A stretch of 64,000 nucleotides of DNA. It comes from Aphelocoma coerulescens (Eukaryota; Chordata; Aves; Passeriformes; Corvidae). Every line of letters begins with the position of its first letter. Position 1 is the first letter of the stretch. The notes below the pieces were generated by a model. That model saw only the letters and a list, made by a program, of their open reading frames with translations. It had not been told where the DNA came from and did not search any database. The translations under genes and the position numbers were made by a program. Positions 1-12,064 of this stretch are shown here, piece by piece. The stretch covers positions 94,596,004-94,660,003 of the forward strand of contig NC_091015.1 in NCBI RefSeq assembly GCF_041296385.1, read 5' to 3'.

Positions 1-2050
1 CCATAACTTGGAGTGGCATGTGGCATGAGTTGCTTCATTTCCCACAGTCTGCCACAGCGGGGATTTTTGTCAGGATGCATTAACTAGGATGTGCTAACAA
101 AATCTCAGCTCCACTTGGTCTGGAATTAACACCTTCCTGTTGCCAATTCCTCTCTTCTTTGCTTATCTCAAATTCCTGCTCTTCTGTGGCTTTGACAGTG
201 TTTGAGGCAACCCTGATGTTTAAATCTCCTACACAAGCTCAAAAATCAGCACAGATGGGCCAAGAGGGCTAAATAAATCCTTTCATATTCTCTTTCTGTG
301 GATGGGGTTAGTTCTTGAACTGGCGTATGTGCATGGGGAAGATCCCTACCTTGTTCTGCTGGTGTACCGGTGGTTTGGACCTTGGTCACAGGGCACAGCA
401 GCGTCTGTGAGGAAAGGCAAGGCACACCTCACTGTTTCTAAGGGGCAGAAGGGAAGCACAGAGTTTTCCAAGCTATCTGTGTCAGGTTTATTAGGTATCT
501 AACTTTGGTGTTATTAGTTACCTACACAGCAAGTGATGGGAACGTGTCTCTCAGAGATGGCTTGGAGCTCTGCGTTAGGTGGCTACATGCAGGCAGTATG
601 TACCCTGCTCAGAGACCTGTTCTGGGTCCTGGGGGCTCCTGGGGTTGCTCCAGAAGCAATGCAAACTTTGGCTGCTACCAAGTGACTTTATGGTGAAGCA
701 CTTGATTTTTTTCTGCTGAGAAATCCCTCTTATTCCCCAAAGCAAGTGAAGCACAGCCAGCCAAAACAATTTCCCATTAAATAAAGAGTTTTTAACAACA
801 ATTTAAAAAAAGTAGCTCAGTGCAAGCTTCTCTTCTAGACCTTCTGCACTTCTATTCCGAGGTCTTTTCCTGTTAATTTAATTACTTTGCCATTTAGGAG
901 TGAGGAGGGAGAGGGTCAGTCTCAAAGCACCACATTTTCTAACAAGTTAAATCTGCCATTTTCCATTGTACACCAAAAATTACACTGTCTTGGGATAATA
1001 AAAAGCCATTTCCAGAATAAATTATAGAAGTTATTTTTCTTCTGTTGCAAGTGAAACAAAGTGACATTACAACCCTAGTGGGCCTTCATGCTGGTGTTTA
1101 TCTGAGAACCAGCAGGACTAAATCTTTTACCCTGCTTGTTCATCCCACGCTCATTCCCTCACTTTACCCTGGGTTTTACTCCCAGGTCTTGGATTTCTTT
1201 CCCCACAGGGAAGAGTAAAGGTCAGCCCAGGAAGAATGAGGAGAAAGTCATACCCGTTCTTGCTCTGCCACTGTTCAGTCACCAGTTCTGGGTGCTTGGA
1301 AAGGTTCTGGGTGCTCAATGACATTGATTTCCACCATCTGATCTCCAGGATCTGCAGGATATGCATCTTCATCTTTCCAAGACTGTTCACTCTTTTTGGG
1401 AACCCTTCTTTTTCATACCTGCTCTTCTTTCCAGAATTCAAGCCCCTGATTTCCCAATCTAAATAGTCCCTGTGCAGAAGCAGAATGTGTGACCAGCCCC
1501 ATGGTTGGTGGCTCTTGCCTCTTATCAATTGGCAGACTGGGGTCATGCCACTTCTCTTTCATCCACATGTGCATTCACCCACACACATGAAATAATCTGT
1601 TACCTGTCAGCATTACCAACTTAAAGTTTTTTGACCTTAAAACACCTCCTAATGACAATGATCCTGCCATGCTTTTATTTTATGCTGCTGTTCAGTTCAG
1701 GGTCTATTTCCTTGTAAAGGCCAAGGTCAACCATAGACCATTGTTGATAATAATTTGAGAAGTCAAACAAAATAAGAAATCTGATTTCAATGTGCTCTTT
1801 TCCTCCCTCCTTTGCTACTTTCACGTAAGAACCTGTCAGACTGATCTGTCTATGTCTTCCTTTAACTGCACCTGATAAAGAATTGGCTAGTTAAAATTTA
1901 CACCGTCGTCTTTGAATATTTTATGGATTACTCTAAAGCAAGTGGTATGAGTAATGAAATTCATCATGCTACCTGTGAAAACAGAAGTTGATTTAATGAC
2001 AAGAACTTTTAGTCTGCTGCCAAATCTTTGCTGCATCACTGGAAGTGCTG
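1..2050. other. Unique non-coding sequence, no gene seen
   Basis: I see no recognisable gene or repeat here. Reading frames are at most 131 codons (minus strand, 1151-1546), overlap plus-strand frames, and show no known domain. A pyrimidine tract ending in CAG at 1193-1208 resembles a splice acceptor, but no supported exon follows it. A short CA-rich patch near 1575-1590 is the only simple sequence noticed. Confidence 0.6.
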
Positions 2051-2189
2051 CTGGAAGTGTCCAAGGTCAGAGTGGGTGGGGCATTTATCAACCTGGTCTA
2101 GTGGAAGGTGGCCCTGCCTATGGCAGGGGACTTGGAACTACATAATCTCTAAAGTCCTTTCCAACACAAACCATTCTGTTATTCTATGA
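2051..2189 (+). mobile_element. CR1 LINE, 5'-truncated 3' tail
   Basis: This is the terminal part of a CR1 non-LTR retrotransposon on the plus strand. Seen in the sequence: the run of CR1 landmarks in sense order (GGTCTAGTGGAAGGTGGCCC, then a GGCAGGGGACTTGGAACTA-like block, then CCTTTCCAACACAAACCATT) and the octamer end ATTCTGTTATTCTATGA at 2173-2189. CR1 copies are known to be severely 5'-truncated and to end in this octamer rather than a poly(A) tail. It is too short to encode anything. The 5' limit is approximate. Confidence 0.93.
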
Positions 2190-2390
2190 ACTTCAGGGCT
2201 TTTAGCTTCTAGAAGAAGGGCATTTTTGTCAGTTTAAGTATGGGTACTTACAAAATCCCTTAGTACAAATATGAAGATGATTTTGTTAAAGAGAAGAGGT
2301 TGCTCAGGTGATCATGGTAATTTACAGCAGTGACAGGAGTCACTCCTCAACCACCAGTAACAACAGATTTTCTGCTTTCTGTTCTAAGTG
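2190..2390. other. Spacer, nothing recognised
   Basis: Unique sequence between the CR1 tail and the short tandem repeat. No coding or RNA feature seen. Confidence 0.5.
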
Positions 2391-2443
2391 CATTTTATGC
2401 ATTCAGTACATTTTATGCATTCATTACTTTTATGCATTCAGGA
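2391..2443. repeat. Three-copy 18-bp tandem repeat
   Basis: Three consecutive copies of an 18-bp unit, about CATTTTATGCATTCAGTA, at 2391-2408, 2409-2426 and 2427-2443. The last copy is one base shorter. Each copy contains the palindromic core ATGCAT. It is a local duplication with no known function. Confidence 0.9.
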
Positions 2444-5400
2444 AAGTACCCTGTTTCATCCACAGGGTACAGATTGCTCTGCTTCTGCAGACCTGAGATT
2501 TCAAGGCACAAGGGTGAAAACAAACTTGGAATAAATTTAAAAGATATCTTGAAAGGTTGTTAGGATAAATAAATGCTTATTTTAATCAATATTTGTGTCC
2601 TAACCATCCTAACTATGTAAGTTCTACTTACAAAGGTTCTAACAGTTTTGATCAGCTCCTTGTAACTGCAGAGCGAGGGTCATCCTCCTCCTGCCAAGTT
2701 AAACTGCCAAAAGAAAGCATGAACTGGATGTGGTATTATTGTGTCTGCAGTTCCACCAACAGGTTTGTGAAGGTCCCACAATACTATTCAAAAAACTTGG
2801 TTTTGAATGGAAAATGCAAAAGTTCAGGTAATTTTAGGGGGATATAGAGTTTTGAGATTTTTATTGATCTAGCCATGTGTGAAGTGTGCAGTTTGAGATA
2901 TAGATATTAGAAGAAACTAAGTCATTACTATTAAACTATATTTTCCATGAAGTATATGCTCCTAAAATATGAGAAAGTATTTTTTGTTCAGCATACATAT
3001 ATATTAAGTACACACACATAAATATATGTGCATAAAAATTGAAATGTATGTATTGTTGTTTAGTTCTGGATAGGGATAAAACTCCATGTTCATTCACTTA
3101 CTGCTTTCTGCTGAGATTTTCCAAGGTGTGGTGGCATGGTTTATGTGGCCAGCTGTCTAGCAGGAAGGGATTGCCACGTTTAACTAAATTAAATTTACTT
3201 GCTGACAGATGGCTATGAATTTTGTTCACAGTCAGCAGTACCTGAATTATTTAAAGGTAAGAAGCTCTATATTGTACTATGACTCTCTTTAGTATAATTT
3301 TGCTGCTGTCTGTAGCCATCTTTATTGGCAACATAATGGAAGAAAATGTGGGAGTAGAGAAGAGGCCAAACCACAGTCTAAAGGCACTACTTGGTGAAAC
3401 ATATGAAAATAATATCTAGTTTAATATGACTAAGCCCTATTGGTACTCCAGGGAATGGAGTAAATGTTTCTGACTGAACACATAAAATATTACCACAGAT
3501 AACTAATAAGGGATTTCTCATTTATGAGGAAAATAACCCAAATGCAAGGTAGGTCTAGGGAAATTAATTTGTTTATGTTAGCTGAAATTATTTGAAGATG
3601 TTTTTAGAAGTATAAACTTAACAACTAGTCAAGGCCCCATTGTTACCTTTTTAATTTTCTTGCAAGAAGGCCTGCTGAAAAACAAAAGCTGTCTTCCCTG
3701 GTTTTTATGTTTTTGGAGAAAAAGTAGAGATCTCTTTCAGGGAAATAACTCTCTGCAAGTGGGGATTCTAAAGAGGACTCCACATCAGGAGCAGAGTGTA
3801 GAAGACCTGACCTGTAATAACAGGGTAATTCCTTCCAGAAAGACCTAATGTGCCTTCATCATTTATCAGCAATAACTATCAGAAGGTCACTCACTTCTCC
3901 ATGAAAACAAACATACAACGGAGGAGGTAATAAATTCATCTCTCCTGCCCACATCTAAAAAACCCAATGCCATTGTCAACATCTAGGATACTGAGCTTCA
4001 GCTCCTATGTCTGAAGTTATGAAGACAAAAAGAAAAAGGAAATCAGTTAAAAATGCACACATTTCTTTTCCTGTACCATCTCTTATAGGAATGCTTTTGT
4101 TGTTTCAGTTTATGAGTGAGAATAGCATGTGTATATTTTGGGGAGAAAACGGTACTGTTAACACTTTTCTAAAAGTAGGTTCAGCCTTTGCCTTTATCTC
4201 CAGTTCTATGTAAGAAGCAGTGTTGTATAAAAGAGGAAACTGTGAGATGTCCAGTAATTATTGCTGTTACTGTTCTTGTTCAGACAAAACTGATAGACAA
4301 GGTGGGATAAGAGTGAAGGAATGGGATTTCCTCATTGTTGTCCCGCCCTGTCTGCACATTAGCATGAATAACTGTACGGATCTTTAAGAAATATTCAAGT
4401 CATAATTCATAAAGAAATGGGATAAATCTTTGTAAGTTTATATGTGAGATAAATTTTAAAAATCCACTACTCAGAGAGTTTTTGTAAGAAGCCATACTTT
4501 TTTAGTCTACCTAATGATTTAACTTTTCAGTTAATTTTCAAAAAATGTCATTTTTTAACTTATAACAATGATATTATGACTCATGTGTATCACAGTTATG
4601 AGACCACATGCAAATCCAAATTCAGTATCAACACATGGGTCTCTTTTATTCATAGATGGAAATGACAAACCCAGTAGAATCAAAATACATTTAACTCACA
4701 ATGGATAAAGCTGATTTCACAAAATAGGATACCTTGGTATCAGTTCATAGCCATTCACTGATTATCATATGGAATCTCAAATGTTGAATCCTGGAATATA
4801 ATTTTCTCATTTGATGTGACTTCTTGATCACTTGTTCCTTCTAGTCTCTTTCTTTTAGAACTACTAACACTGTGGTAGCCTGTGTTGTTTCACTCAAGCA
4901 CTTCAGAGCTATGGGCTGATCTTTCAGGGTGTTACAGTCATCAAAGTTTGGGTCAGGCAGGTGCAATCCAAGTGCAGACAGGTTTGAGATGGGGAAATAG
5001 CAGTCATAAAGTGACACGTGCACTGCACAGTAATGAAAGTCCTGAATTTGCTAATCAAGAAGATAAACAAATTGTCCCAAGCTTTCATGATCTTCAATGC
5101 TTGCTTAAGAGTGCCCCACAGACAGATTGGGCTGTGGTTTTTCCCATTTGGAGAGGGTTGACCTTCCTGTGATTTTGGACCAGACACAGTGTTCAGGCAC
5201 CAGTGTTGGCGTCCCGTTAGTATTGCTCAAGTATATGGAATATTAACTTACTATTACAAAAGTAATTTTGAAACAGGAAGAGCTTGATATTTGGACAGAA
5301 ATCTATTATCTACTTCACTGTTTTAAGCACAGTAAAAATTATGAAAGGTACAAAAAACTGTTCTTCATAGAATAAGACAATAGACATAGAGAAAGACAAT

Positions 5401-8400
5401 AGTGATTTTTATATTTTTCATTATGTAAATTGCTTCAGCTGTGAGTTTTATCCAAGCATGTTTCAAAGGAATGGACTTTGGCAACAGGCAGATGCAGTTT
5501 TCCTTTCCCACTCAAGCTAACAAGATATCAAATATGAATGGTATCAAATAATCTTTGGCACATTGTAAGTCCCAGTACAAATTCTTTCGATACAGAAAGA
5601 GAAGTGGTTTTATCTGATACAATTTCCACATTTTTCCACAAGTAATGAAAATAATCTGCTAAATCTGCTACTACTTAGACCTAGCCTCTAGGGGAAATTC
5701 CAAATGACAAAGTAGACCAAAATATTTATCACTTTTACATTAAAGTAACATCAAAATATATAATAAGGATTGCCAATAGTAAATGTGATATTTATGGCCA
5801 CTAAACTCTAATATTAATGTAATGAAACAATATGCCATATATTCTTTTATCACCATATTCTGATAAATCTTGTTAAAATTATAAACGAGGTCTTGAATTA
5901 GGAAAAAATAAATGACTTGTGACCCAAGTGTAGTTTCTTTCCTCTGTCAAATTCATTCTTGTTGATTTCAAAACTTGTGTGAGAGAGAAGGATCTTTGGC
6001 ACTGTGACATTTGAATGATTCTGTAAATGGTCTGTATTTTCGGGTAGCATGCAGATGTGGGGTCTGCTCGAAAGACTTGAGGTTTCTTATTGGCACAAGC
6101 AGCTCACACAGGTCCACATCTACCAGAGGAGCTTGATTCAAACAGGACTTAACAAACATATTCCAATGTTTTATCCATTATACTCTGATCTAAGTATTCT
6201 AAGTACATTCTAAATCAATAGCAAGTATTTGTAAAGTAAAAATCAGTTTTGAGTTTCTCAGTTATTAAAATAAAATTTAAAATTAGAGAAAGCTTTGTTT
6301 TGTTGGCTGGTACCTGCTATACTTTTTTTTTTTTTGTGGCCTGGTGAATGAGACATTGTTGGGGCAGTTCCTCTCTAGGAAAAATTCCAAAGAACCATAA
6401 ACTTAAAGACACTTTCTATACTTAATCTGCTGTACATTTTCAGACATGAAGCATTTCTTAGCCAGACCTTTGGAATCTGCAGTAAATTTCCTGTAAAATA
6501 AGTATTGATATTTACATCGAATTTATACAAGCACTTATTTACCATAAAAACAGAGTAATAATTTTATTAAAACTTAGTCTTACAGATGGATTACTAATGA
6601 AGTAATTCTAGCAAGCTATGAGAATATTCTATCTTAACAAAAAACATTGTCTTTTATTCTACCCAGTAAAAAAGTGCAATATAATCTTTTTAAGTTATAG
6701 AATACCTTCCACAGGGTATTAGACCCACCATCCTGAAAAACCTGTATTTAAGAAACTTGGTGGAAAAAACTTTGGTGTGCTGGACAAATTCACAAAACTT
6801 AATAAATTATTGAACATATCAGGATGAGATTGAGGGAATCAATACATAAAATATTCACATAAAATCTAACCCTAAAAGTTTCCACAAGGTCATGAAAACA
6901 CCATTTTAATTTAAGGGACTCTATTTATCATTAGCACTAGCTTGTTGCTTCATGACTTACCCTGCAGTTCCTTACTTCTGGGGGCTTTTTCCCAAATTAA
7001 TCAATTCAAAGATGCCATAGATATAATATAATTTATATGATCTCCTGAAGAGGTCTTCCATGTTTCATCCTGCAGTGAGTTAGAAATTTGTTTTGTTAAT
7101 AATTCTGCACTTGCAATTCACTTGTATTTTCTCCTGGCAGTGCATTGTAGCAGAAAAAAATTGGATGTGGTTCATTTTACAGTACTGTTCCCATTATACC
7201 TTTAAAAATCTGTCCTTCATATTTCTGGAAGATAGTTGTATGAGAATAAGGTGTGAATCTTGCATATGGACATATGGGAACACCATACTGAAATCCTGGT
7301 ACTTACTTAAAAATTATAGTTTTTCTTGTCTTACTCTCATTTTTAAGAAGTTATAACATATTAATCAGGCTTCACTTCTGTTGCATATCCTGGTGCTTAA
7401 AGACACCTTTGTTTGAACACCACAGTAGGAAGATAGCCTGTATTCATTTAATAGAGCCAACAATATAAAAGAATAATTAAAAATCCATGCTAAATTAACA
7501 AAAATTTTATAAACTCTGATGATTTTGTGGCAGTGAGATTCTCTCCAGCTAATCACATCACCTCTCCCTCCAAGAGCCACTGATTATATTTATTCCAGAA
7601 GTTGCTAGGTATTAATGAGCAGAATGGGTTGTAGCAGACCACTGATGATTAAAAAAATGTACACAGAAAGAATATCATAATCAAAATGAAACAGTAAAAA
7701 ACCAAGTAATAATTCTGTACCTGAGTGCCAGCCCACTTAGGCATATTTCAGTTATCCAACAAAATGTTGACCAGGCAAAACACACATGGGCCACCAGATT
7801 AACTAACCTTCTGAGCTTACCTTTCTGCTGAAGAGCTACCCCAGGTGGTTAAACCTGAGAAGGTAGAAAATATGGGTGTGAAGATGTCAAACAAGACTCA
7901 GACAGCACTTTCTGAACTGTCAGCAGCCTTAGCCAATGATGATTTCTGTATGTATGTGCACTTCCCTAGAGATGTGATGTGTGCCTGTGCCAAAGCTATT
8001 TACTTGCTACTTTTTTAAGCAAAGAAGTGAAGTGAATTATTTACATTTTTTTCCTTCTGATATTGGAAAAGTAAGGCTGCATAAATCCCTCACTGCATTC
8101 AGCTGAGTTCCAATACTTCTGATGGAATTTAATTATAATAACATCCTAATTGAAGGTAAATTAAACAAGAGTATGACCAAGTGCTGTCACACTAAATGAA
8201 AATTTAAATTACACCAGTAACAGACAGGTCTGTCCTAGGATTATGAATTAAAGAGTGTGACATTTTGGTTTCAGGTTAATCAATGAATGCTTCACAAATA
8301 TTCTGAAGCCTTGATGTATTATAGGCTAAATTAAATCTAAAGTTCTGACAGACACTGAGCAGGAGAGCAAAGTAAGTTCACTTTGGAGCAGAAAAAATAT

Positions 8401-10053
8401 GAGGCATGGAATGATGAGTTTTTTGTCCAGGAGATGTGAGGCCCTGCCAGCTTGTGGAGCCCTCCTCCTGTCCTTCCTTCCACCAGTACATACAGAGTTG
8501 CACTTGGCTGGTATCTAACCAGCTGGTATCTGCTCTTCTGAGTTTTTGAAGTATCAAAGGAAACAATTTTTTGACAGGAAGAGAACAGCTCTGACAGATC
8601 AGTGAAGCTTTCCTTCATTTCTCCTAGGCCTTGTTTTTGACACCCTGCTTACCACAGAATATGCTGCTACACTTTCCCAAGGGAGTGCAGCAAGTGTCTC
8701 AGCCAGCAGAGGGAATGGCTGAGGGAATGTCAGCTGCTATGTGCAGTGTGATTGCCCCAAGAGCTTGTGTGAATGCAAGGAGGGACTGCACTGAAATTTT
8801 TGCCTCCCTCCCCTCTGTTTTGGCTCAAAACATAAGAAATATATTATTTTATCACATTGACATATCTATCACAATTTTATCTTGCAACAGTTATAAGTCC
8901 CAACTCCCTGTGGATCCCTTTTCTTCCTGACATGCAGCCTGCATTGGCCCCCATGCTGACCCAGGAAGAGCTCAGGCAGTTTTACTGACTCATGCTCTCC
9001 TCGTGATCACAAACTTGGATATTTCTTCACTGCTGTCCACCCCCTCTAAAACAAAACCCCTGATAAGAATTTGTTCCACTCTAACTCACCCATCATTTCA
9101 ATCTCTTCCCTCCTTTCTGCTTCTTCAGATGTGTAGAAAACAAGCCTCTGAACAAAAACAAGCCCTTCATCAATACAGTTTGTCAGCTGTGGGCTCTGTG
9201 ACTGCATTTTCCTGCTCTTTAGCAGCAGATCTTAATATCTCTAAGAAAATGACTGCACAACTCACAGCCTGTACTTTTCATCCATCCATAAATGCACAGC
9301 TGGCATCCTTATGGGATTTTCTATTATGTATATTCAGCCTAGCATTTTTAAAACTTAAAATGGTCTGTATCATTTCTCCTTTTGGGGGAAAAGATATTGT
9401 GGAAGCAGAGGGATGTTCTCTTAATCCTCTGTATTTATCTAAGGTTAGTTTTGGGATTTGGATGGGAAGCCTTTCCATTTTTATTCCTTCCTATCTTCCT
9501 TGGGGGCCCAAAATCTATGAGGTTACTAGTAAAGAAAAAGTCTTAGACTGGCATTAGGAAGCATGGAGCCTCTCTAGATAGGTAAGGGTAGTTGAAAACA
9601 CAGCTCCCAGCCACCAGTTTAATGCTATGTCCCAGCTACCATTTTCTTGACAAGGAAAATTTCTTGTTGAGAGTTAGAATTAAGAGTCCTACTAATTCAA
9701 CCAGAAGGACACGCACACACAAAATGGGAGTGGGTTTATCAGTTTGTTCTAGTTTTAATTGCTTTTGTTTACTCATTTAGACAGCAGTCTCAAAATGGTG
9801 TCTTTTGGAGATACTTGCATATTTAATCCTTGTGATTAAATTTTGCTTTCTTGCCTTCCTGAATTCTTTAAGAATTCTATTTGGCATCATAATTTCTCAT
9901 TTCTGGTGATCTTTTCTAGAGCAGGCCAGAAACGGTCACCAATGCAACTTGATATGAAACATTTCTTTTTCCTTTAGACAGATAATTCTGTCTAATTGAG
10001 GGCCTGTCCCCACTTTCGTCAATGACTACCAAGAGAAAGGGATTGTCAACAAT
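2444..10053. other. Long unique AT-rich stretch, no gene seen
   Basis: No exon, RNA gene or transposon is recognised in this 7.6-kb stretch. It holds a T run at about 6322-6335 and an AT-rich patch of ATAT/CACA repeats near 2990-3050. The longest open frame is 184 codons on the plus strand at 9003-9557. It has no recognisable domain, no clear splice or promoter context and ordinary AT-rich composition, so I do not call it a gene. A block near 8090-8290 has the look of AT-rich regulatory sequence; see findings. Confidence 0.55.
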
Positions 10054-10289
10054 CTCTCTGTCATAGGTTGCAATGTAAGACGTAACCTAAAGTATGTATT
10101 CTATCACCATCTGTTAAAACCAGGTGGGGCAGGGTTCTTTATCTCATCCAGGACACATCCCTGATAACTCCCTCTGGGGGGTATCTTCTGTTAATGGGCC
10201 ATCCAGCCTCACTGCACGACTCATAAAATTACATCCTCCTGTTGTGAGATGCTCCACCCAAGGGGACGAGCCAAGCATTCCTACCTGGA

Positions 10290-10295
10290 TATAAT
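10290..10295 (+). promoter_or_regulatory. TATA-like box of the 10-kb LTR
   Basis: TATAAT inside the context CCTGGATATAATCTGAGG, 265 bp upstream of the ATTAAA signal. The order fits a U3-R-U5 layout. Assignment is by position and motif only. Confidence 0.45.
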
Positions 10296-10554
10296 CTGAG
10301 GTTTGGAGCACCACACTCAGCCCTTTCCTACTGGATTCTCAGAGGACAAGGGCTACATAACCACCACTGGACCTTCAGAGGAGGACCAGACCCTTTTACA
10401 GGATCACTGCTTCAACAGAACCACACCTATCACCTCAAGAGGACTGCAGCCACCATTTAACTGGACTGCTACCACCACCCTGCCCGACAGGGTGTCAGGC
10501 TGTATCCTGGCTCTGTCAGGGGATTTTTTTATTGTATTTATTTTTAATTTTCCT

Positions 10555-10560
10555 ATTAAA
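10555..10560 (+). promoter_or_regulatory. LTR poly(A) signal ATTAAA
   Basis: ATTAAA in the context TTCCTATTAAACTGTGG, the same short context seen in the LTR at 42 kb (CCCTATTAAACTATC). It marks the end of R in the plus orientation. Confidence 0.65.
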
Positions 10561-10615
10561 CTGTGGTTCTGATTTCAAGTCTCTCACTGGTTTGCTTTCA
10601 AACTAGTGCACTCTC

Positions 10616-11310
10616 CAACTATGCAGCTAGTACACTTGCAACAATGATGTGTTACATCTGAACAGTTTCTGGCATTCATGAATCCTAATTTCCTAATTCT
10701 GTGTTGCTGCTACACAGTTTAATGTCAATGGAATTCAATAACCCATTCAAAAACTAATAATCAATACAAATATTGCAGCTTAGAAGACGTCATTAGCCTT
10801 TTTCTTTTTCGTATAATGGGATAGATAGTAACCAAATGCTTTTAAGCAGCTGTTTCCTTTCCCTCTCCTGTCCAAATGGAACCACAATCACTTTAAAAGC
10901 CTGCATGTCTGAAAAAAAGTGATTCATTTTATTACTTTGAGAATTCTGGATGCTCATAGATGGACTGAATTCTGGGAAGATTTTATGGGTTGTAGTAAAA
11001 TCAGCATAACTGTCTTGTCTTTGCACCTTCTAAGAGAAGGAGCACCCTATGACCTTTGGGTCAGGCTTGAAGGACATGGCTAAATGTAAAAATTAGATAA
11101 CACGGCCATTCTTTGCAACATCTGACACAAGTAGAAGAATCCAAGTTATCTCCTAGGCTGCATATAACAGGAGACTTGGATGCCTCTGGTGTGATCGCCA
11201 AAAGGCAACGTATTCAGTAGAGCATCACCTGGTCAGCTCACTTGGTGTATATTGGTATATAGAGGTATATGGTGTGAGATAGCACAAAAGTCCAAGGCTT
11301 GGGAATTATC
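10616..11310. other. Spacer between LTR and poly(T) run
   Basis: Unique sequence. A patch of related GGTATAT-type words occurs at about 11244-11272. No gene seen. Confidence 0.5.
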
Positions 11311-11336
11311 TTTTTTTTTTTTTTTTTTTTTTTTTT
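11311..11336. repeat. T26 homopolymer
   Basis: An uninterrupted run of 26 T. CR1 and LTR elements do not make such tails, so it could be either a plain homopolymer expansion or the poly(A) tail of a minus-strand processed retrocopy. I see no AATAAA in the minus-strand sequence just upstream of the would-be tail, and no recognisable mRNA body. Length in an assembly is unreliable for such runs. Confidence 0.9.
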
Positions 11337-12064
11337 GTGGCTTGAATTGATCCTACTGGAGTAGGAAGAACAGCCACTGGAGGAGGAATCTTATCTGCAT
11401 TTCTCTTAGCCTGCAAGTTGCATCACTGAATCAGGAAACAGTAAAAAATTATTCACTTTTCTTCCACAAGAAGATATTATGTACAAATAAGGTCATGAGA
11501 AAACCTGAAGAAACTGTATGTTTTGGCAAGAGGATTTCTCTGTCTCAGCAGACCTATGTCCTCTGTTGCACTGTCTTCCTATTTCAGTTTTCAGTTCTTT
11601 TTGATATCTCGGAAGAGTGTTTTTGGAAAAAAAATGCCACAAAATGTAAGATAACCTTCACTTGAATTATTATTTCTCTCTGCTGGGCTGAGGCAGATAC
11701 TAGTTTGCTTCTTTGTAGATAGAGAAAAGAACTGATGTTGGCTCCCTTGGGAAGACTGAAATGAGTCTCAGTCTTCCTTAATGAGTAGCCTTAAGGAGAG
11801 GGGGGAAAATCCTACTCCAGTATTTTTAAAATGAAGTGGACCCTGCAATTTTGTTTTTGCCAAATTTTGTATGTGCTTGTGTGTTCATACAATATGGAAT
11901 GAGCTACACGAGAAACAGAGGCAGTCAGTGATATGGCTTCTTGCTCCTGCTTCAGTAGGTGATAAATTAGCAGGGTAGTTTTGACTGTCATGTCTCAGAC
12001 AGAATTATTTTATTGCAAATAATGAGGATAAAACTGATAAGCATTTATCATTTTCTAGACATTA
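11337..12064. other. Unique sequence, no gene seen
   Basis: No repeat or coding feature is recognised between the poly(T) run and the next LTR. Confidence 0.5.

Larger units (their letters stand above)
10059..10610 (+). mobile_element. Solo LTR of an endogenous retrovirus, ERVL-like
   Basis: A 552-bp LTR with terminal TG and CA (TGTCATAGGTT at the left, AACTAGTGCA at the right, imperfect inverted ends). It is flanked by a perfect 5-bp target-site duplication CTCTC at 10054-10058 and 10611-10615. A TATA-like TATAAT at 10290-10295 and an ATTAAA poly(A) signal at 10555-10560, followed by a GT-rich patch, place the element on the plus strand. A 5-bp duplication is typical of the ERVL class. No internal retroviral sequence lies on either side, so the provirus has collapsed to one LTR by recombination between its two LTRs. 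The CTCTC site lies in a short CT run, so its evidence weight is slightly less than for a unique word. Confidence 0.88.

Noticed and set aside
1151..1546. 131-codon minus-strand frame
   Set aside because: Overlaps two plus-strand frames and has no domain or gene context.
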